NCBI RefSeq assembly: GCF_014647895.1
Contig: NZ_BMQB01000008.1
Span: 1 to 64,000 of the forward strand
Reading direction: 5' to 3'
DNA: 64,000 nt
Origin: Pilimelia anulata
GTDB lineage: Bacteria > Actinomycetota > Actinomycetes > Mycobacteriales > Micromonosporaceae
The translations under genes were made by a program, and so were the position numbers. The notes below the pieces were generated by a model. It was not told where the DNA came from and searched no databases. It worked only from the letters and a program-made list of their open reading frames with translations. Numbering within the stretch: the first letter of the stretch is position 1; each line of letters starts with the position of its first letter. Below are positions 1-7,757 of this stretch, in pieces.

Positions 1-80
1 GTCGGGAGTATGCGTACTACGACCCGATCGACACGCTGCCGGAGTCCGGCCAGCGCTGGTGGGCCGCCCAGCGCCCCTGA
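1..80 (+). CDS. C-terminal end of an unidentified protein (truncated by window edge)
   Basis: An open frame enters from the left edge (first full codon at base 3) and stops at TGA 78-80, giving 25 residues that end in WWAAQRP. The tail is rich in Tyr, Trp and acidic residues. It is followed directly by a perfect hairpin, as expected for a real gene end. Too little is present to name a family. It converges on the CsbD-like gene. Confidence 0.5.
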   Translation, partial: REYAYYDPIDTLPESGQRWWAAQRP

Positions 81-89
81 ACCACCACC

Positions 90-139
90 GGACAGCGCGC
101 GACCCCGACCGATGTTCCGGTCGGGGTCGCGCGCTGTCC
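90..139. terminator. Perfect 21-bp hairpin, putative bidirectional terminator
   Basis: Bases 90-110 are the exact reverse complement of 119-139, with an 8-nt loop (GATGTTCC). It sits between two convergent genes, 9 nt past the stop of the left gene and 5 nt past the stop of the CsbD-like gene. There is no clear U-tract, which is common for high-GC actinobacterial terminators. Confidence 0.75.
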
Positions 140-144
140 GGGTG

Positions 145-330
145 CTACTTGCCCAGCACCCGGCGGCCCATGTCCTTGATCTGCTCGGCGGCCTGACCGG
201 CCTTGCCGGCCAGCTTCTCCTGCTCGCCCTCGCGCTGCAGGTCCGGGTTCCCGGACATCTCGCCGACCTTTTCCTTGGCCGCGCCCGTCAGCTCCTCGGC
301 CTTGTCCTGGACCTTCTCGCGGATGCCCAT
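145..330 (-). CDS. CsbD-like stress-response protein
   Basis: A 61-residue, highly charged, Cys-free protein beginning MGIREKVQDKAEELTGAAKE and continuing with GNPD, Gln/Glu-rich and AGKAGQ segments. This is the typical CsbD-family pattern of amphipathic Lys/Glu helices around a Thr/Gly turn. CsbD proteins are abundant general-stress proteins of unknown biochemistry. The start is fixed by a strong GGGAGGG ribosome-binding site just upstream. On the same strand a GTTT box (417-420) lies 16 nt before GGGAAT (395-400), weakly resembling a stress-sigma (SigB/SigH-type) promoter; this is inference only. Family call is firm, function is not. Confidence 0.85.
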   Translation of the reverse strand: MGIREKVQDKAEELTGAAKEKVGEMSGNPDLQREGEQEKLAGKAGQAAEQIKDMGRRVLGK

Positions 331-460
331 TCCACCCTCCCGAGTCGTGTCGCACTCCTGGTCTGCGGCGCCGCTGAGCGGCACACAGCCCGGAATTCCC
401 GATATCACCCGAGCCGAAACCCCTGTTGGTCGGTGCGAAGCACCTTTGGGGTTTTGAAGT

Positions 461-477
461 GTGTGCGGAGCGCACAC
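461..477. promoter_or_regulatory. Operator-like palindrome in the csbD/wrbA intergenic region
   Basis: GTGTGCG-GAG-CGCACAC, a perfect 7-bp inverted repeat with a 3-nt spacer. It lies in the 304-nt gap between the divergent CsbD-like and wrbA genes, directly followed by CCTAGG-type boxes. It could be a regulator site or a short hairpin. No known consensus was recognised. Confidence 0.35.
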
Positions 478-484
478 GCCCTAG

Positions 485-496
485 GGCATCCTAGGA
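485..496 (+). promoter_or_regulatory. GGCATCCTAGGA box, first copy upstream of wrbA
   Basis: The 12-mer GGCATCCTAGGA, preceded by another CCTAGG at 480-485. The identical 12-mer occurs again at 548-559 and at 42508-42519, just upstream of the GntR regulator. CCTAGG is rare in this GC-rich window and otherwise seen mainly in promoter positions. Inferred to be a shared operator or promoter element. Confidence 0.45.
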
Positions 497-547
497 CGAT
501 AGGTCGAGGGGGTTAAGGACGATTGGGGTGGGGCGCACGTCGCCTGA

Positions 548-559
548 GGCATCCTAGGA
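548..559 (+). promoter_or_regulatory. GGCATCCTAGGA box, second copy upstream of wrbA
   Basis: Exact repeat of the box at 485-496, with 63 bp start to start (six helical turns), and 76 bp before the wrbA start codon. The rest of the 331-634 gap holds only the palindrome at 461-477, the CCTAGG boxes and the wrbA ribosome-binding site (GAGGGGAAG). Confidence 0.45.
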
Positions 560-634
560 AGGTGGGTTCCGGTTCGGGACGGGGCGGGCGGGTAATGGGG
601 GCGCGAATGCCCACCGCGCCCGAGGGGAAGCCCC

Positions 635-1243
635 ATGAAACCGGTCAAGCTGTCGATCATCTACTACTCCGCCACCGGCACCCTGCACGCCATGGCCGAG
701 CGGCTCGCCGCCGCCGGCGAGAAAGCCGGCGCCGAGGTGCGGCTGCGCAAGGTCGCCGAACTGGCCCCGCCCGAGGCCATCGCCAGCAACCCCCGGTGGG
801 CGGCGCACGCGGAGGAGACCGCCGGATACACCCCCGCCACCGCCGACGACATCGTGTGGGGCGACGCGGTCCTGCTCGGCTCCCCCACCCGGTACGGCAA
901 CGTCGCCAGCCAGCTCAAGCAGTACCTCGACACCCTCGGCCCGCAGTGGAGCAAGGGCCAGCTCGCCGACAAGGTGTACGCCGGCTTCACCGCCAGCATG
1001 ACCGCCCACGGCGGCCAGGAGTCCACGCTGCTGGCGCTGTACCAGACCATCCACCACTTCGGCGGGATCGTCGCCGCCCCCGGCTACACCGACCCGCTCA
1101 AGTACACCGACGGCAACCCGTACGGCGTCTCGCACGTCACCGGCGGCGGGAACGACGCGCCGCTCACCGACACCGACCACGCCGCCCTGGACCACCTCGC
1201 CCAGCGGGTGGTCACGATCGCCGACCGGCTGCGCGGCCGCTGA
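635..1243 (+). CDS. wrbA: NAD(P)H:quinone oxidoreductase, WrbA family
   Basis: A 202-residue flavodoxin-fold protein of normal WrbA length. WrbA enzymes bind FMN and perform two-electron reduction of quinones with NAD(P)H, limiting oxidative stress in the cytoplasm. Visible motifs are the FMN phosphate loop YSATGTLHAMA at 11-21, GSPTRYGN at 82-89, HGGQES at 125-130 (the WrbA HGGQE signature) and NPYG at 161-164. The start has a GAGGGGAAG ribosome-binding site. The upstream region carries two GGCATCCTAGGA boxes shared with a distant gntR gene, suggesting GntR-type control (inference). It converges on the AsnC-type gene with a 7-nt gap. Confidence 0.93.
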   Translation: MKPVKLSIIYYSATGTLHAMAERLAAAGEKAGAEVRLRKVAELAPPEAIASNPRWAAHAEETAGYTPATADDIVWGDAVLLGSPTRYGNVASQLKQYLDTLGPQWSKGQLADKVYAGFTASMTAHGGQESTLLALYQTIHHFGGIVAAPGYTDPLKYTDGNPYGVSHVTGGGNDAPLTDTDHAALDHLAQRVVTIADRLRGR

Positions 1244-1250
1244 CCGGGGG

Positions 1251-1691
1251 TCAGACCCGCGGGGCGCGGCTCTCGTACGGCGTGGACAGCACCACCGTCG
1301 TCCGGGTCGTCACGTTCGCCGCGGTCCGGATCTCCTGCAGCAGCCGCTCCAGGTCCGCCGGGTTCTCCACCCGGACCAGCAGGAGGTAGAAGTCCTCGCC
1401 GGCCACCGAGTAGCACGAGTCGATCTCGGCAAGGTGGGAGAGGCGCTCGGGGGCGTCATCCGGCTGGGACGGGTCCAGCGGCCGGATCGCCACGAAGGCC
1501 GCCAGCGGCAGCCCCACCGCCTCGAACGACACGGTGGCGGTGTACCCCTTGATCACGCCGCGCTGTTCGAGGCGGCGCACCCGCTGGTGCACCGCCGAGA
1601 CCGACAGGCCGACGCGCTCGGCGAGGTCGGTGAACGACAGGCGGCCATCTCCCGCGAGCGCCGCCACGATGGCGCGATCAGTGTCCTCCAC
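1251..1691 (-). CDS. Lrp/AsnC family transcriptional regulator
   Basis: A 146-residue protein with an N-terminal winged helix-turn-helix (about 4-50, core LSFTDLAERVGLSVSAVHQR) followed by a ligand-binding RAM/AsnC domain (about 65-140). Length and order match the Lrp/AsnC family, whose members sense amino acids or related metabolites and act as global or local regulators. Start is GTG; a TAGGTT box (1698-1703 on this strand) ends 6 nt before it, so the mRNA is probably leaderless. The effector and targets cannot be told from sequence; the divergent MEDS-ATPase gene is a possible target. Confidence 0.92.
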   Translation of the reverse strand: MEDTDRAIVAALAGDGRLSFTDLAERVGLSVSAVHQRVRRLEQRGVIKGYTATVSFEAVGLPLAAFVAIRPLDPSQPDDAPERLSHLAEIDSCYSVAGEDFYLLLVRVENPADLERLLQEIRTAANVTTRTTVVLSTPYESRAPRV

Positions 1692-1816
1692 GGGTGCAAC
1701 CTACACCGCCGCGCGTCGGCCGACACCGGCCGTGCGGGCGGCGCGCCCCCACGACGGTCGTCGATGGGCGAACGGCCGGTGTGGGCGTTGGCGCCGGCGG
1801 GTACGGTGAACCGGCA

Positions 1817-2848
1817 ATGAATGGGCGAGCGCCGACAGTTTCCGCCGGCGCCGGGAGAGGCGGTGGCCGCGTGCGGGAGACCGAACGGCCGCGCCCGCAC
1901 GACGGCGGCCGCACGACGGTCCGCTCCCCCGCCGCGCTCGACCACGCAGCCCTGCTGTACGCCGACGGCTTCGAGTACGCGGTCGGGGTGACGGAGTTCG
2001 TCCGGTCCGCGCTGGCCGACGGTCGGCCGGTGCTGGTGGCGGTACCGGGCGCGCGGGTGGACCTGCTGCGCGGGGCGCTGGCCGACGTGGCGGACCGGGT
2101 GACGTTCGCCGATCTGGCGGTGGCCGGGCGCAATCCGGGCCGGATCATTCCCGAGGTGCTGCTGACGTTCGCCGCCGCGCACCCGCGGCAGCGGATCGCG
2201 GTCCTCGGGGAGCCGGTGTGGGCGGGGCGCAGCGCGATGGAGTACCCGGCGTGCGCGGCGCACGAGGCGCTGCTCAACGTGGTGCTGGCGGACCGGGCGG
2301 CGGCGGTGCTGTGCCCGTACGACGTGGCGGCGCTGGAGCCGGCGGTGCTGGCCGACGCGGCGCGGACCCACCCGGTGCTGGTGGAGCGCGGGGTGCGCCG
2401 GCTGAGTGGCGCGTACGGCGACCCGCTGGCGACGGCGCGGGACTTCAACCGGGCGCTGCCGGAGCCGCCGGCCGACGCGGCGCGGCTGGCGTTCGCCGGG
2501 GAACTGGAGCTGGGGGCGGTCCGGCGGTTCGTACTCGGCCGCGGCGACGCCGCCGGGCTGGACCCGGACCGGCTGGACGACCTGACGGCGGCGGTCAACG
2601 AACTGGCCGCCAACAGCGTCGAGCACGCGGGCGGGGGCGGCGTGGTGACGCTGTGGCGGGAGGGTCCGGTGGTGGTGTGCCAGGTGGACGACGCCGGGCA
2701 CCTGGCCGACCCGCTGGCCGGGCGGCTGCCCCGGCCGGCGCACCTGCCGCGCGGCCGCGGGCTGCTGCTGGCGAACCGGCTGTGCGACCTGGTGCGGGTG
2801 TACACCCGGCCGGGCGGGACGAGCGTGCGACTGCACCTGGCGGCCTGA
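1817..2848 (+). CDS. MEDS-domain anti-sigma-type ATPase (HATPase_c) regulator
   Basis: A 343-residue soluble protein. Residues about 40-200 match the MEDS (methanogen/methylotroph DcmR sensory) domain seen in many actinobacterial regulators. Residues about 225-343 form an HATPase_c domain of the RsbW/SpoIIAB type, with N-box NELAANSVEHAG (261-272), DDAGH (291-295) and a GRGL loop (313-316). No histidine phospho-acceptor domain is visible, so an anti-sigma factor or serine kinase role is more likely than a classical sensor kinase. Start is uncertain: ATG 1817 lies 9 nt after a TACGGT box, and GTG 1871 follows a GGAGAGG sequence and removes only low-complexity residues. No sigma or antagonist gene is adjacent. 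Confidence 0.82.
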   Translation: MNGRAPTVSAGAGRGGGRVRETERPRPHDGGRTTVRSPAALDHAALLYADGFEYAVGVTEFVRSALADGRPVLVAVPGARVDLLRGALADVADRVTFADLAVAGRNPGRIIPEVLLTFAAAHPRQRIAVLGEPVWAGRSAMEYPACAAHEALLNVVLADRAAAVLCPYDVAALEPAVLADAARTHPVLVERGVRRLSGAYGDPLATARDFNRALPEPPADAARLAFAGELELGAVRRFVLGRGDAAGLDPDRLDDLTAAVNELAANSVEHAGGGGVVTLWREGPVVVCQVDDAGHLADPLAGRLPRPAHLPRGRGLLLANRLCDLVRVYTRPGGTSVRLHLAA

Positions 2849-2922
2849 CGCCGCGGCGCCGGGACCACCGGGTCGCCGCGCGACATCCGAAGCCGGGCGC
2901 GCCGGACCGACCCCGGGGCGGG

Positions 2923-3582
2923 TCAGCGGGGTTTGCGGCGGGCGCGCAGGAACGGGGTCAGGCCCTGGCCCTCGTCGGCGGCGATGAACGCCGCGTGCGC
3001 GTTGAACAGGGCCTCCTCGGCGTGCGGGATGCAGCCCCACACCGTCTCCCCCCAGGGGTCGGCGAGCTTGACCTCGGCCGGGCTCGGGCAGGGCGCGCCG
3101 CCGGCCACGCCGATCCGGCACTGCGCCGGCGGCCGCCCGCGGCGGGCCGACGCCGCGGCCGCCTCGGCGGTGATCGAGTACCGGCTGCGGCCGTCGCCGG
3201 CGGGCTGGCCGGGGCGCAGGTCGCGCATGCCGTACACGACGACGTTGCCGTCGGGGTCGACGACCCGGACCTCTCCCCCGGCGGCGTGGTCGGGGTGTCC
3301 GGCGTGGTCGGGGGCGTGGCCGGCGGCGGCCAGCCGGGCGGTGACGGCGTCGAGGTCGTCCACCCAGACGTAGACCTGCAGCGGCAGTTCGGCGGTGAAC
3401 AGCGGCGGGCGGACGTCGGCCAGCAGCAGGGTCGAGTCGCCGCAGCGCAGGTAGCACCAGGTGGAGTCGTCCGTGCCGCCCTCCCGGTCCGCGGTGAAGC
3501 CGAACAGTTCCCAGAACGCCCGGGACCGGTCGAGGTCCTGCACGTACACGACCGGGATGAGCGCGGTCACGATGCCCTGCAC
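2923..3582 (-). CDS. VOC (glyoxalase/bleomycin-resistance fold) family protein with C-terminal extension
   Basis: A 219-residue protein. Residues 1-125 are a VOC domain: paired beta-alpha-beta modules including VYVQDLDRSRAFWELFGF and VVDPDGNVVVYG. Residues about 130-219 form an extension with three cysteines and the signature ADPWGETVWGC followed by an Ala-rich helix. VOC proteins are metal-dependent lyases, dioxygenases or drug-binding proteins; the substrate cannot be predicted. GTG start with a TAGGGT box at 3589-3594 six nt upstream (leaderless). Confidence 0.82.
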   Translation of the reverse strand: MQGIVTALIPVVYVQDLDRSRAFWELFGFTADREGGTDDSTWCYLRCGDSTLLLADVRPPLFTAELPLQVYVWVDDLDAVTARLAAAGHAPDHAGHPDHAAGGEVRVVDPDGNVVVYGMRDLRPGQPAGDGRSRYSITAEAAAASARRGRPPAQCRIGVAGGAPCPSPAEVKLADPWGETVWGCIPHAEEALFNAHAAFIAADEGQGLTPFLRARRKPR

Positions 3583-3600
3583 ACGGACACCCTAGAGGAT

Positions 3601-3624
3601 GGCGGGCGCCGGGCGGCGCCCGCC
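3601..3624 (-). terminator. 10-bp GC hairpin after acyl-CoA dehydrogenase gene
   Basis: GGCGGGCGCC (3601-3610) pairs perfectly with GGCGCCCGCC (3615-3624) over a 4-nt loop. It lies 10 nt past the stop of the acyl-CoA dehydrogenase gene and before the VOC promoter. Likely terminator, without a U-tract. Confidence 0.5.
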
Positions 3625-3634
3625 GGCGGGCGGC

Positions 3635-4774
3635 TCAGCGGGTGAGCTGGCGGGCGATCACCAGGCGCTGGATCTGGTTGGTGCCCTCGACGATCTGGAG
3701 CACCTTGGCCTCGCGGAAGTACCGCTCGACGGGGTGGTCGGCGACGTAGCCGGCGCCGCCGAGGAGCTGGACGGCGTCGGTGGTGACCCGCATGGCGGTG
3801 TCGGTGGCGAACAGCTTGGCCTTGGCCGCCTCGGCGGAGTACGGGCGGCCGGCGTCGCGCAGCCGGGCGGCGGCCAGGGTGAGGGCGCGGGCGGCGGAGA
3901 TCTGGGTGGCCAGGTCGGCCATGAGGAAGCCGAGGCCCTGGAACGAGGCGATCGGCTTGCCGAACTGCTGCCGCTCGCGGGTGTAGGCGACGGCGTGGTC
4001 GAGGGCCGCCTGGGCCAGCCCGACGGCACAGGCGGCGATGCCGAGCCGGCCGGAGTCCAGGGCGGTCATGGCGATCCGGAAGCCGATGCCCTCCTCGCCG
4101 CCGATGACCGCGTCGGCGGGCAGCCGGGCGCCGTCGAAGGAGATCTGCGAGACCGGGGAGCCGTTGAGGCCCATCGTCCGCTCGGGCTTGTGCGGGGTGA
4201 TCCCGGCGGCCGGGACGTCGGCGTACAGGCAGGAGATGCCATCGGAGCCGGGCCCGCCGGTGCGGGCGAAGACGTGGTAGAAGTCGGCGTGGTGGGCGTG
4301 GGTGATCCACGCCTTGGTGCCGCGCAGGACGTACCCGTCGGCGTCGCGGTCGGCGCGGGTGGTCAGCGCGGCGGCGTCGGACCCGCCCTGCGGCTCGGAC
4401 AGGCAGTACGCGCCGAGCCGCTCGCCGGCCAGCAGGTCGGGCAGCAGCTCCCGCTGGGCGGCGGTGCCGTACCCCGCGATCGGGAAGCAGGCCAGCGTGT
4501 GCACGCTGATCGCCTCGGCGACCGTCAGCCAGCGGCTGGCCAGGATCTCCAGGACCTGCAGGTACACCTCGTACGGCTGGCCGGCGCCGCCGTCGGCCTC
4601 CGGGTACGGCAGGCCGAGCAGCCCCGAGCGGCCCAGGGTGCGCAGCACCTCGCGGGGGAACTCGCCGCGCGCCTCGAACTCGGCGGCGCGCGGCGCCAGC
4701 TCCCGGTCGGCCAGCTCGGTGGCCAGGTCGAGCAGGTCGCGGGCGTCGTCGCTGGGCAGGATGCGTTCGATCAC
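3635..4774 (-). CDS. Acyl-CoA dehydrogenase
   Basis: A 379-residue FAD flavoenzyme of the usual short/medium-chain acyl-CoA dehydrogenase length. N-terminal helical domain, central beta domain with the AYCLSEPQGGSDAAAL flavin-binding stretch, and C-terminal helical domain ending VEGTNQIQRLVIARQLTR, where Glu363 of VEGT is the expected catalytic base. It performs alpha-beta dehydrogenation of acyl-CoA in fatty-acid or branched-chain amino-acid breakdown; chain specificity is unknown. GTG start with TAAGGT (4781-4786) six nt upstream, so leaderless. An enoyl-CoA hydratase, the next step of beta-oxidation, lies 2.2 kb away but on the other strand. Confidence 0.93.
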   Translation of the reverse strand: MIERILPSDDARDLLDLATELADRELAPRAAEFEARGEFPREVLRTLGRSGLLGLPYPEADGGAGQPYEVYLQVLEILASRWLTVAEAISVHTLACFPIAGYGTAAQRELLPDLLAGERLGAYCLSEPQGGSDAAALTTRADRDADGYVLRGTKAWITHAHHADFYHVFARTGGPGSDGISCLYADVPAAGITPHKPERTMGLNGSPVSQISFDGARLPADAVIGGEEGIGFRIAMTALDSGRLGIAACAVGLAQAALDHAVAYTRERQQFGKPIASFQGLGFLMADLATQISAARALTLAAARLRDAGRPYSAEAAKAKLFATDTAMRVTTDAVQLLGGAGYVADHPVERYFREAKVLQIVEGTNQIQRLVIARQLTR

Positions 4775-4822
4775 CCCGCAACCTTAACGGTCGTTCCGGC
4801 CGCTGTCCGACCCGCCGGTGGC

Positions 4823-6166
4823 TCAGGGGCAGGCCGCCCCGGCGCAGCGGCGCTGGGCCGCGAGCGCGGCCGCCAGCGGCCCCACGGCGGGGTCGTTGCC
4901 GGGCTTGCGGTCGCCGTACAGGTTGGTGAGCTGCCACGGGTCGGCGGCGAGGTCGTAGTACTCGCGGTCGGTGACCCGGCCGCTGTCGTCGTAGACCTCG
5001 GTGTACCGGTACCGGTCGGGGACGAGGGTGGACGCCCAGGGCGGGATGCCGGCGCCGTTGTCGCTGTCCCGCCAGTACTCGGTGAGGATCCGGTCCCGCC
5101 GGTGGCCGCCGAGCAGGCTGCGCCCGTCGGTGGCGTAGCTCGGGGCGAGGCCGGCGGCGTCGAGGATGGTCGGGGTGATGTCGACGTTGGCGGCGAGCCG
5201 GTTGTCGGTGCCGCGGTCGATCCGGCCGGGGAGGCTGATCAGCAGCGGCACCCGCTCCGCGGCGTCGTACGGCATGAACTTCTCCATCAGGCCGTGCTCG
5301 CTCCAGAACTTGCCATTGTCGGAGAGGAACACGACGAGGGTGTTGGCGAGTTCGCCGCGGGCGGCCAGGTGGCGGCGGATCGACTCGATCGCGTCGTCGG
5401 CCGAGAGCTGGGTGCGCAGTTGCGCCTGCCGGGTGCGGGAGCCCTCGGCCTCGCTCTTGCCGAAGTTGCGCACGTACCGGGGCTTGTCCGAGCGGTCGGC
5501 CTCCCGGGTGGCCGGGCTGCCGTCCCAGGTGAAGGGGACGTTGGCGTACTTCGGCTCGGGGGTGAACGGCGAGTGCGGGGTGACGAAGCCGGCGTTGACG
5601 AACCACGGCCGGTTGTCGTCGCGCTCGAACTCGTCGAGGTACCGGTTGATCTGCTCGCCGATGAACGTCGTCGAGTACCGCGCCCGCACGCCCTTGCCGT
5701 CGACGTTGAACAGCGCGTTGTCGTAGCCGCCGCCGGCGAGCGCCCACCGGTCGACGTACGGCGGCTGCTTGTGGATCTTCCAGGCGTTGAACAGCTTGCC
5801 GACGACGGCCGTGCGGTACCCGGCGGTCTTCAGGTCGTGCACGACGGTGCGGTCGTGGTCGAGCCGGCCGATCGCGTTCTGCGCGACGACGCCGTGGTTG
5901 TGCGCGTACCGGCCGGACCAGATGCTCGCCCGGCTCGGGCAGCAGCTCGGCGTGGTGACGACCGCGTTCGGATAGCTGCGGCCGTTGCCGCCGAGCCAGG
6001 CGCGGGTGCGCGGCATGGCGACCATGGACTCGGGCCGGGCGTCGTCCAGCAGCAGGACGAGCACGTTGGGCCGCTGCGGCGGCGCGGCGGCGATCACGGC
6101 CGCCCCGCCGGCCATCGTGGTCAGGACGACCGCTGCCGCGGCCAGCACGCTCCGGTGTGCACGCAT
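4823..6166 (-). CDS. Secreted sulfatase (alkaline-phosphatase superfamily)
   Basis: A 447-residue protein with a Sec signal peptide (1-28, MRAHRSVLAAAAVVLTTMAG then AAPP). Family-defining residues are visible: the metal-binding DD at 41-42 in LLLDDARPE and the formylglycine motif C-C-P-S-R at 75-79, where Cys75 would be converted to formylglycine by a generating enzyme encoded elsewhere. A later FLSDNGK motif supplies further active-site ligands. It hydrolyses sulfate esters outside the membrane; the natural substrate (polysaccharide or small aryl sulfate) is unknown. A GGGGAGG ribosome-binding site supports the start. Confidence 0.92.
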   Translation of the reverse strand: MRAHRSVLAAAAVVLTTMAGGAAVIAAAPPQRPNVLVLLLDDARPESMVAMPRTRAWLGGNGRSYPNAVVTTPSCCPSRASIWSGRYAHNHGVVAQNAIGRLDHDRTVVHDLKTAGYRTAVVGKLFNAWKIHKQPPYVDRWALAGGGYDNALFNVDGKGVRARYSTTFIGEQINRYLDEFERDDNRPWFVNAGFVTPHSPFTPEPKYANVPFTWDGSPATREADRSDKPRYVRNFGKSEAEGSRTRQAQLRTQLSADDAIESIRRHLAARGELANTLVVFLSDNGKFWSEHGLMEKFMPYDAAERVPLLISLPGRIDRGTDNRLAANVDITPTILDAAGLAPSYATDGRSLLGGHRRDRILTEYWRDSDNGAGIPPWASTLVPDRYRYTEVYDDSGRVTDREYYDLAADPWQLTNLYGDRKPGNDPAVGPLAAALAAQRRCAGAACP

Positions 6167-6257
6167 CGACGAAACCTCCCCCGTTGGAACCGTCGCCGCA
6201 GGACGCTACGCAGGTCGCGGGCGGGGAACAAGGCGCGACACGGTACCGTCGGCGGGG

Positions 6258-6974
6258 ATGAGTCCACCGATCGGGGGGATATTCGCGGTGGGGGCTGGGT
6301 CGGCGGTGGGGGCTGGATCGACGGCGGCCGGGGCGGGGGCGCGGTGGACGCCGCGGGTGCTGCTCGCGGTGGTGCTCGGCGCGCTGGTGGTCTCGGGCGT
6401 CGCGCCGTACGACCGGCTGACCTGGCTGCTGGAGACCGTGTGGGTGATCGTGGCGGTCCCGGTGCTGGTGGTGACGTGGCGGCGGTTCCCGCTGACCACG
6501 CTGCTGTGCGCGCTGCTGGCGGTGCACGCGCTGATCCTCATCGTCGGCGGCCACTGGACGTACGCCCGCACGCCCGTCGGCAACTGGCTGCGCGACGTGC
6601 TGGAGCTGAGCCGCAACCCGTACGACCGGATCGGCCACTTCGCCCAGGGCTTCGTGCCGGCGGTCCTCGTCCGCGAACTGCTGGTGCGCACCTCGCCGCT
6701 GCGCGGCAGCCGCTGGCTGGCGCCGCTGACGGTGTGCGCGTGCCTGGCGTTCAGCGCGTTCTTCGAGCTGATCGAGTGGTGGGCGGCGGTGACCGGCGGC
6801 GCGGCCGCCGACGACTTCCTCGCCACCCAGGGCGACGTGTGGGACACCCAGTGGGACATGTTCCTCGCCCTGTGCGGGGCGATCCTGTCGCTGCTGCTGC
6901 TGAGCCGGCTGCACGACCGGCAGCTCCGCGCCCTCGCCGCACCGGCCCGCGGCGGCGTGGACGTGCGCGCGTGA
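6258..6974 (+). CDS. DUF2238/YjdF-family integral membrane protein
   Basis: A 238-residue protein with six likely membrane spans after a Gly/Ala-rich N-terminus. Conserved family residues are seen in RNPYDRIGHFAQGFVPA, FFELIEWW and DVWDTQWDMF, all characteristic of the YjdF/DUF2238 group. Biochemical function is not known. TACCGT (6244-6249) lies 8 nt before the ATG, so the transcript is probably leaderless. Its stop overlaps the enoyl-CoA hydratase start (GTGA), so the two are co-translated. Confidence 0.85.
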   Translation: MSPPIGGIFAVGAGSAVGAGSTAAGAGARWTPRVLLAVVLGALVVSGVAPYDRLTWLLETVWVIVAVPVLVVTWRRFPLTTLLCALLAVHALILIVGGHWTYARTPVGNWLRDVLELSRNPYDRIGHFAQGFVPAVLVRELLVRTSPLRGSRWLAPLTVCACLAFSAFFELIEWWAAVTGGAAADDFLATQGDVWDTQWDMFLALCGAILSLLLLSRLHDRQLRALAAPARGGVDVRA

Positions 6975-7747
6975 CCGGCGGACTGCGCACCGCCGTCGAC
7001 GCCGCCGGCGTCGCCACCCTCACCCTGGACCGGCCGGCCAAGCGCAACGCGCTGACCGCCGACATGTGGGCGGCGCTGCCCGGCGTCCTCGACACGCTGG
7101 CCGCCGACCCGGCGGTGCGGGCGCTGGTGCTGGTCGGGGCGGCGGGCACGTTCAGCGCCGGCGCCGACATCGACGAGCTGTACGACAGCTACGGCGAGCC
7201 GGACGCCGCCGACGCCTTCCACGCGATCAACGTCGCCGCCGAGGTGGCCCTGGCCGGCTTCGCCCACCCCACGATCGCCGCGGTCGAGGGGGCGTGCGTG
7301 GGCGGCGGCTGCCAGCTCGCCGTCGCCTGCGACCTGCGGTTCGCCGCCGCCGACGCCACCTTCGCCGTGCCGCCGGCCCGGCTCGGCGTGGTCTACCCGG
7401 CCACCGCGACCGTCCGGCTGGCCGGGCTCGTCGGGCCCGCCCGGGCCAAGTACCTGCTGTACAGCGCCGCCCCGATCGACGCGCACCGGGCGTTCGCGTA
7501 CGGCCTGGTCGACGAGGTGGTGCCCGGCGACGTGGTCGAGCGGGCGGTGGCGTTCGCGGCCGGGATCGCGGCGAACTCGGCGCAGACGATCGGCGCGGCC
7601 GGCGACGTGCTGCGCGCCCACCTGGCCGGGCGGGACCCGGACGGGGCGGCGGCGCCGTGGGAGCGGCGCTCCCGGACGGCCCCGGACGTGCGGGAGGGGC
7701 TGGCGGCGTTCCGCGAGCGCCGCGCCCCGCGCTTCCACCCCGACTGA
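6971..7747 (+). CDS. Enoyl-CoA hydratase/isomerase family protein
   Basis: A 258-residue crotonase-fold protein. Signature features are RPAKRNALTADMWAALP near the N-terminus, FSAGADIDEL (oxyanion hole) and AVEGACVGGGCQLAVACDLRF. The second catalytic Glu of true hydratases is hard to assign (ARLGVVYP follows), so hydratase versus isomerase or another crotonase reaction is open. GTG start overlaps the preceding stop by 4 nt (GTGA), implying coupling to the YjdF-like gene. Likely role in fatty-acid or amino-acid catabolism. Confidence 0.9.
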   Translation: MTGGLRTAVDAAGVATLTLDRPAKRNALTADMWAALPGVLDTLAADPAVRALVLVGAAGTFSAGADIDELYDSYGEPDAADAFHAINVAAEVALAGFAHPTIAAVEGACVGGGCQLAVACDLRFAAADATFAVPPARLGVVYPATATVRLAGLVGPARAKYLLYSAAPIDAHRAFAYGLVDEVVPGDVVERAVAFAAGIAANSAQTIGAAGDVLRAHLAGRDPDGAAAPWERRSRTAPDVREGLAAFRERRAPRFHPD

Positions 7748-7757
7748 GCGGCCCCCG

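Noticed and set aside
5199..5221. TTGTCGGTG sequence resembling a PafBC-regulated (RecA-NDp) promoter; a similar one near 24205
   Set aside because: Both are inside coding regions in antisense orientation and lack a correctly spaced TANNNT box; no gene start follows.
3567..6914. 1115-codon open frame on the minus strand spanning several genes, and similar long antisense frames elsewhere
   Set aside because: Arg/Pro/Ala-rich low-complexity translations that run antisense or out of frame to clear genes; typical artefacts of about 73 percent GC DNA.
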